Of a DNA stretch of 64,000 bases, positions 59,323-64,000 are shown one piece after another (position 1 is the first letter of the stretch; every line of letters starts with the position of its first letter). A program made the position numbers and the translations under genes. This stretch comes from Loktanella gaetbuli. Lineage in GTDB: Bacteria; Pseudomonadota; Alphaproteobacteria; Rhodobacterales; Rhodobacteraceae. The stretch lies in the NCBI RefSeq assembly GCF_020531945.1, contig NZ_JAJATZ010000002.1:248001-312000 (forward strand). Reading direction: 5' to 3'. The notes under the pieces are model-generated. The model was given only the letters and a program-made list of their open reading frames with translations. It was not told where the DNA came from and did not search any database.

Positions 59323-60419
59323 CGCCCGACATCAGGTTCATGAAACTGGCGCTGTCGCTGGGACGGCGCGGGTTGGGTCAGGTCTGGCCGAACCCGGCGG
59401 TGGGATGCGTCATCGTACGGGACGGGGTCATCGTCGGACGCGGGCACACGCGGCGCGGCGGCAGGCCGCATGCCGAACGCGTGGCGCTGGATCAGGCAGG
59501 CGAGGCCGCGCGCGGTGCTGTAGCCTATGTCACGCTGGAACCCTGTGCGCACCACGGTCAGACGCCGCCCTGCGCCGATGCATTGGTTGCCGCAGGCATT
59601 GCCCGCGTCGTGGTCGGCACCGGGGATCCTGATCCGCGCGTGGCGGGCCGGGGCCTGGACATCCTGCGTGCAGCAGGCATCGCTGTGACCACGGGGGTCT
59701 GCGCTGCGCAGGCGCAGGACGCAAACGCGGGCTTTCTGAAATCGGTGACACAGGGTCTGCCCTGGGTCACGCTGAAACTGGCCACCACGCTGGACGGACG
59801 GATCGCGACTGCGACAGGCGAAAGCCGCTGGATCACCGGCCCGCAGGCCCGCCGTGCGGTGCACGGGCTGCGCGCGACGCATGACGCGGTGCTGGTGGGG
59901 GCCGGTACGGCCCGCGCCGATGACCCGGCGCTGGACGTGCGCGATCTGGGTGATGTGCGTCAGCCGGTCCGTATTGTGGTCTCGCGCGATCTGAATTTGC
60001 GGGTCAACGGGCGATTGGGACAGACCGCCCACCTGCAACCGGTCTGGATCGTTCACGCGAACGACGCCGATACACGCGACTGGTCATCGACCGGGGCGAC
60101 ATTGATCCCCTGCCCCCTGCACCACCATCAGATCGACATGCTGGCTGCCTTGCAAGAGCTGGCGCGCCGCGGATTGACCCGCATCCTGTGCGAAGGCGGC
60201 AGCCATCTGGCCGCGTCGCTGCTGCATGCCGGCCTCGTGGACGAAGTGGTGATGATGCAGGCAGGCTGCATGATCGGGGCGGACGGTCTGCCGTCAATGG
60301 CTGGCCTGGGCACACGCGAGCTGGGCGATGCGCCCCGGTTCGATCTGATCGAGACCCGCGCCTTGGGCGGCGATGTGCTGCACCGCTGGCGACCCCGCCG
60401 CAGCCACGCGGACGGCTGA
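59319..60419 (+). CDS. ribD: Bifunctional riboflavin deaminase-reductase RibD
   Basis: 366 residues. The deaminase half has the zinc motif PHAERVALDQAG (HAE) and LEPCAHHGQTPPCADALVAA (about 69-88). The reductase half contains WVTLKLATTLDGRIATATGE (about 148-167) and RILCEGGSHLAASLL (about 288-302). Carries out the second and third steps of riboflavin synthesis. Completes the pathway with ribE, ribB and ribH at 7.6-9.9 kb, apart from ribA. Confidence 0.96.
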   Translation: MTPDIRFMKLALSLGRRGLGQVWPNPAVGCVIVRDGVIVGRGHTRRGGRPHAERVALDQAGEAARGAVAYVTLEPCAHHGQTPPCADALVAAGIARVVVGTGDPDPRVAGRGLDILRAAGIAVTTGVCAAQAQDANAGFLKSVTQGLPWVTLKLATTLDGRIATATGESRWITGPQARRAVHGLRATHDAVLVGAGTARADDPALDVRDLGDVRQPVRIVVSRDLNLRVNGRLGQTAHLQPVWIVHANDADTRDWSSTGATLIPCPLHHHQIDMLAALQELARRGLTRILCEGGSHLAASLLHAGLVDEVVMMQAGCMIGADGLPSMAGLGTRELGDAPRFDLIETRALGGDVLHRWRPRRSHADG

Positions 60420-60508
60420 CAGGCCCCGGGTCAGCCCACACCGCCTGCGGCATGCTGACCCGGCGGTCACAACTTGGCATCCGCCGTGAATTGGTCTAAG
60501 CGGCGCCT

Positions 60509-60543
60509 TCCGGTCGCAGCCTACCCGGATATCAAAACAAGGG
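60509..60543 (+). promoter_or_regulatory. preQ1-I riboswitch controlling queC
   Basis: Stem TCCGG (60509-60513) with CCGGA (60525-60529), loop TCGCAGCCTAC, then the A-rich tail TATCAAAACAAGGG. GTCGCAG, ACCC and CAAAACAAGG match the known Thermoanaerobacter tengcongensis preQ1-I aptamer closely. The tail GGG pairs with the loop CCC to make the pseudoknot and contains the ribosome site of queC (ATG eight bases on), so preQ1 should block translation. Confidence 0.9.
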
Positions 60544-60551
60544 TTAAAAAC

Positions 60552-61253
60552 ATGAAGACGATTGTCATCTGCTCAGGCGGACTCGATTCAGTGTCGCTTG
60601 CGCATATGGTGGCGGCAGAGCATCAGCTGACGCGACTTGTGTCGTTCGACTATGGGCAGCGCCACCGCAAGGAACTGGATTTCGCGGCCCGCTGTGCCGG
60701 GCGGCTGGGCGTGCCCCATGACATCATCGATTTGCGCGGGATCGGTGCTGCCCTGACGGGATCGGCGCTGACCGATGACGTGGATGTGCCCGACGGACAC
60801 TACGCCGAGGAAAGCATGCGGATCACGGTCGTGCCGAACCGCAATGCGATCATGCTGGCCGTGGCATTCGGCGTGGCGGCTGCCAATAGTGACGATGCGG
60901 TGGCGACTGCGGTGCACGGCGGCGATCATTTCATCTATCCCGACTGCCGGCCTGCCTTTACCCAGGCGTTCGAAGCCATGCAAAAGGCGGCGCTGGACGG
61001 CTATGCGGATGTGTCGCTGTACACACCCTTCGTGAACCGGACCAAGGCGGATATCGTCACCGCAGGCGCGCGCCACAGCACACCGTTTGCAGACACATGG
61101 TCCTGCTACAAGGGTGGCGCGGTTCACTGCGGGCGTTGCGGCACCTGCGTCGAACGGCGCGAGGCCTTTGATCTGGCGGGAATCACCGACCCCACCACCT
61201 ATGCCGACCCCGATTTCTGGGCCCATGCCATCGCCACAAAGGAAGGTGTCTGA
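60552..61253 (+). CDS. queC: 7-cyano-7-deazaguanine synthase QueC
   Basis: 233 residues. ATP-binding PP-loop ICSGGLDSVSLAHM (7-20) and the zinc cysteines in WSCYKGGAVHCGRCGTCVER (about 183-202). Converts 7-carboxy-7-deazaguanine to preQ0 using ATP and ammonia. The ATG at 60552 follows the riboswitch. First gene of queC-queD-queE-queF, with one-base overlap to queD. Confidence 0.96.
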   Translation: MKTIVICSGGLDSVSLAHMVAAEHQLTRLVSFDYGQRHRKELDFAARCAGRLGVPHDIIDLRGIGAALTGSALTDDVDVPDGHYAEESMRITVVPNRNAIMLAVAFGVAAANSDDAVATAVHGGDHFIYPDCRPAFTQAFEAMQKAALDGYADVSLYTPFVNRTKADIVTAGARHSTPFADTWSCYKGGAVHCGRCGTCVERREAFDLAGITDPTTYADPDFWAHAIATKEGV

Positions 61254-61606
61254 TGTACCGGATCACCAAGGAATTTCATTTTTCCGCCTCTCACCAGTTG
61301 GCCCATCTGCCCGCAGATCATCAATGCGCGCGCCTGCATGGTCACAACTACATCGTGGTGGTGGAATTGGCCGCGCCGACGTTAGACAGCGATGGTTTCG
61401 TACGCGACTACGGAGAGCTGAAGGCGCTCAAGACCTATATCGATGACACCTTTGACCATCGCCACCTGAACGATGTGCTGGACGTCCATTCCACGGGCGA
61501 AAACATGGCGCGGCATTTCTACGATTGGTGCCGGGCGCGTTGGCCCGAAACCACTGCGGTCAAGGTCAGTGAAACGCCCAAGACCTGGGCGGAATACCGG
61601 CCGTGA
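61253..61606 (+). CDS. queD: 6-carboxytetrahydropterin synthase QueD
   Basis: 117 residues. Zinc histidines in FSASHQLAHL and CARLHGHNYIVVVEL, catalytic Cys in DHQCARLHG, and FDHRHLNDVLDVHSTGENMA typical of QueD. Forms 6-carboxy-tetrahydropterin from dihydroneopterin triphosphate in queuosine synthesis. ATG overlaps the queC stop. Confidence 0.95.
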   Translation: MYRITKEFHFSASHQLAHLPADHQCARLHGHNYIVVVELAAPTLDSDGFVRDYGELKALKTYIDDTFDHRHLNDVLDVHSTGENMARHFYDWCRARWPETTAVKVSETPKTWAEYRP

Positions 61607-62313
61607 CCCGGCTGCGCATCGTCGAAATATTCGGACCCACGGTTCAAGGCGAAGGCGCGCTGATCGGGGAACCGACCGTGTTCGTGCGCAGCGGCGGCTG
61701 TGACTATCGCTGCAGCTGGTGCGACAGCATGCATGCGGTTGACCCGGCGTTTCGCGCGTCCTGGGCTGCAATGGAAACCGCCGAGGTCTGGGCCGAGGTG
61801 CAGCGCCTGTCGGGGAACCAGCCACTGACCGTATCGCTGTCGGGCGGCAACCCGGCCATTCAGGATTTCGCGCCGCTGATCGCGTTGGGTCAGGCGCAGG
61901 GATACCGTTTCGCCTGCGAAACCCAAGGGTCCATCGCCAAACCCTGGTTAGCCGATCTGGACACATTGGTGCTGAGTCCGAAACCACCGTCGAGTGGGGA
62001 AACCGTCGATTGGGATGCCTTTGACATCTGCTGTCAGGCCGCCCGTGGCGCGGGCGCGGTCGTGATGAAGATCGTGATTTTCGACGACGCGGATTACGCC
62101 TGGGCGCGGGCAGCGGCGGACAGATATCCGCATCTGCCGCTGTATCTGCAACCGGGCAATCCAGAGGTCGATCCCGACCGCGCGGTCGATCCCCAACGCC
62201 TGTCCGACAGGTTGCTGTGGCTGGTCGACAAAACGATGAACGACAACTGGTTTGCCCCGCGCATTCTGCCGCAACTGCACGTGCTGCTGTGGGGCAACAA
62301 ACGCGGGGTGTGA
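61603..62313 (+). CDS. queE: 7-carboxy-7-deazaguanine synthase QueE (radical SAM)
   Basis: 236 residues. RIVEIFGPTVQGEGALIGEP and the cluster-binding GGCDYRCSWCDSMHAV with C-x3-C-x2-C (about 27-34), then LSGGNPAIQDF. Rearranges carboxytetrahydropterin to the deazaguanine ring with SAM and a 4Fe-4S cluster. ATGA-type overlap with queD (GTG start). Confidence 0.95.
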   Translation: MTRLRIVEIFGPTVQGEGALIGEPTVFVRSGGCDYRCSWCDSMHAVDPAFRASWAAMETAEVWAEVQRLSGNQPLTVSLSGGNPAIQDFAPLIALGQAQGYRFACETQGSIAKPWLADLDTLVLSPKPPSSGETVDWDAFDICCQAARGAGAVVMKIVIFDDADYAWARAAADRYPHLPLYLQPGNPEVDPDRAVDPQRLSDRLLWLVDKTMNDNWFAPRILPQLHVLLWGNKRGV

Positions 62314-62332
62314 CCCCGTAGAGGAGACGACA

Positions 62333-62794
62333 ATGGAAACGATTTACAGCGATCTGAAACAATTGGGCGACCAGACCAAACTGCCAAACACACCAGAAGA
62401 GGCCGTGCTGGAACGTGTGGCCAACCCGCAGGCCGATATCGCCTATTGCGTGCGGTTTACCGCGCCAGAGTTCACATCACTGTGCCCGATGACGGGCCAG
62501 CCCGACTTTGCCCATCTGGTGATCGACTACGTCCCGGGGGATTATCTGGTCGAATCCAAATCGCTGAAACTGTTTTTGGGGTCATTTCGCAACCACGGTG
62601 CGTTCCACGAGGATTGCACGATCTCGATTGCGCGGCGTCTGGTCGATTTTCTGAACCCGCAATGGCTGCGCATAGGTGGCTATTGGTATCCGCGCGGTGG
62701 CATTCCCATCGACGTGTTCTGGCAGACCGGCGCCGTCCTGCAAAACGTGTGGATCCCGGATCAGGGCGTTCCGCCCTATCGCGGTCGGGGCTGA
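62333..62794 (+). CDS. queF: NADPH-dependent preQ0 reductase QueF (short type)
   Basis: 153 residues, unimodular QueF. Nucleophilic Cys in FTSLCPMTGQPDFAHL (about 52-67), the QueF motif ESKSLKLFLGSFRNHG (about 85-100) and the His/Glu in FHEDCTISIA. Reduces preQ0 to preQ1, the ligand of the upstream riboswitch, closing a feedback loop. GAGGAG sets the start. Confidence 0.95.
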   Translation: METIYSDLKQLGDQTKLPNTPEEAVLERVANPQADIAYCVRFTAPEFTSLCPMTGQPDFAHLVIDYVPGDYLVESKSLKLFLGSFRNHGAFHEDCTISIARRLVDFLNPQWLRIGGYWYPRGGIPIDVFWQTGAVLQNVWIPDQGVPPYRGRG

Positions 62795-62810
62795 TCTGCG
62801 ACGTCGGCCG

Positions 62811-64000
62811 TCAGGCGACCTGTGACAGATACGGACCGCCATCGTCCGTGTCAGCATCCCCGATCTGCCGATCGAATTCCACGAAAAAGGTCGAGCCGAC
62901 ACCAAGTTCGCTGGTGTAGTCGATGAGGCCACCGTGCTGTTCGACAATCAGTTTCGAGATGTTCAATCCCAGGCCCGTGCCGCCCACCTTGCGGATATCA
63001 GAGGAATCGACCTGCGTAAAACGGCCGAACACGTTCTCACGGGCACCATCGGGGATGCCCTGACCATGGTCATGCACGGACACGCGCGTCCGCTGACCAA
63101 AGGTTTCGACCTGCACCGTGACCGTGCCGCCCTTTTCCGAGAACTTGATGGCGTTCGACAGCATGTTGTTCATCACCTGGATCAGTCGTTTGCGGTCACC
63201 GGCGATCAGCGCATCCTGGGCGCACAGATCGGTTTCCACCACGATCCCAAAGTTGCTTGCGTATCCTGCGATGCTCTCGGCGGCCTCGATCGCCAGCGTG
63301 TTCACCGAGATCGGGTGTAGATCGAATACCATCTCGCCTGCCTCGATCTTTTGCATGTCGAGCAGATCCTCGACGAGGTCGGCCAGGCGTCGCGCATTGC
63401 GCGCCGCAATCGTTATTGCAGGTTTGAGGTTGTCTGGCACAGCACCGAGCCGGTTGCCGTTTATCAATTCCAAAGAGCCGATGATCGACGTCAGCGGCGT
63501 GCGCAGCTCGTGGCTGACAGTGGCCAGAAACCGGGTTTTGACTTCAAGTGCCGCCTTGGCCCGGGCGTGCTCTTGTTCGATGCGTCGGAGTTGCTGATAG
63601 CGCTCGCGATAGCCTTGATTGAACTTGATCGAGATGTCGCAGAGGAAATAGAGCACAAAGATGACCGTAAAGAATTCCAGCCAGATCGGCGAGGAAAACG
63701 CGGGTAGCTCTCGCATCACGTCAAGCAGCGCAATCGTCAGAAACGCGATGCCGTAGATGCCTAGCCGGAGCAGGAGAATGCCGATCATCTGGCTGTTGTG
63801 CATCGCCGCAAAGACAGAGGCCGAAAACAGCAGGAACAGCGGCGTGAAGTGACCGCCCGATGTTTGCTGGATCGCCATGTTCACGCTGAAAATGCTGATT
63901 GCAGTGGCGCTGATCAGGGTGTTGATCGTGATGCGCCACAGAATCGCCCGCCCGACGGCGCGGTTCCGACCGTCCCAATTCGCAGCAACCGAACCCAGAC
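62811..64000 (-). CDS. Membrane sensor histidine kinase (N-terminus beyond window)
   Basis: The frame stays open to base 64000, so the true start lies outside; at least 396 residues are visible. Five or so N-terminal hydrophobic segments (NTLISATAISIFSV; FTPLFLLFSASVFAAM; IGILLLRLGIYGIAFLTIAL; FFTVIFVLYFLCDI) precede a coiled-coil linker. HisKA contains FLATVSHELRTPL; HATPase_c has NMLSNAIKFS, HDHGQGIP and GGTGLGLNISKL. No receiver domain at the end. The cognate regulator is unknown; the output-less regulator at 14.8 kb is one candidate. Confidence 0.9.
   Translation of the reverse strand, partial: LGSVAANWDGRNRAVGRAILWRITINTLISATAISIFSVNMAIQQTSGGHFTPLFLLFSASVFAAMHNSQMIGILLLRLGIYGIAFLTIALLDVMRELPAFSSPIWLEFFTVIFVLYFLCDISIKFNQGYRERYQQLRRIEQEHARAKAALEVKTRFLATVSHELRTPLTSIIGSLELINGNRLGAVPDNLKPAITIAARNARRLADLVEDLLDMQKIEAGEMVFDLHPISVNTLAIEAAESIAGYASNFGIVVETDLCAQDALIAGDRKRLIQVMNNMLSNAIKFSEKGGTVTVQVETFGQRTRVSVHDHGQGIPDGARENVFGRFTQVDSSDIRKVGGTGLGLNISKLIVEQHGGLIDYTSELGVGSTFFVEFDRQIGDADTDDGGPYLSQVA

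Overview
The window is a GC-rich alphaproteobacterial chromosome segment, most likely from the Rhodobacteraceae (roseobacter group). This rests on the protein families seen (DUF6324, MmcB, a RibBA with a degenerate RibA half, KpsC/KpsS capsule transferases, dense ATGA-overlap operons). Species cannot be read from it.

Layout. (1) 0-5.7 kb: a TctD/TctE two-component system divergent from a tripartite tricarboxylate transporter (tctC-tctB-tctA), which runs into an AtuA/DUF1446-family protein and a DUF4387 protein; together this looks like uptake plus breakdown of an unknown carboxylate. (2) 5.7-9.9 kb: tRNA-His(GTG), a small DUF6324 protein, mmcB, and the leftward operon ribE-ribBA-ribH-nusB. 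(3) 10-15.8 kb: KpsS-like, Wza/KpsD-like and KpsC-like capsule genes, then a response regulator. (4) 15.9-58.6 kb: accessory block. It holds a 495-bp remnant of a phage cytosine methyltransferase, an ImmA/IrrE-type HTH-metallopeptidase with a DUF4411 partner, a type III restriction-modification operon with a third unknown gene, a Mu-like transposable prophage with P2-type contractile tail genes (about 23.8-56.6 kb), and an unrecognised acidic, possibly tail-anchored 454-residue protein. (5) 58.8-62.8 kb: nrdR-ribD, then queC-queD-queE-queF behind a preQ1-I riboswitch. (6) The window ends in a leftward histidine kinase.

The prophage reads as a complete Mu plan: S24 repressor, divergent operators and early promoter, small early genes, ParB-like protein, MuA-type transposase, MuB-type ATPase, DUF3164, GemA, Mor/C activator, lysis genes, gp27-30 packaging and portal genes, protease with internal scaffold start, capsid, baseplate, fibre, sheath, tube, E/E+E' frameshift pair, tape measure, U-X-D, and finally a Com-like zinc protein overlapping a cytosine-5 methyltransferase in the place where Mu carries com-mom. 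Two near-identical 36-bp elements in front of the lysis and capsid operons are probably the late promoters or activator sites.

The most interesting points are: the Com-methyltransferase module, with a second reading frame (frame B) that looks protein-coding inside the methyltransferase gene and is broken in complementary ways in two copies 40 kb apart; the likely programmed -1 frameshift at 51328-51334; the duplicated late-promoter element; the probable toxin-like nuclease domain on the phage head protein; and the prophage's missing conventional left end, where two stop codons abut at 23845/23846.
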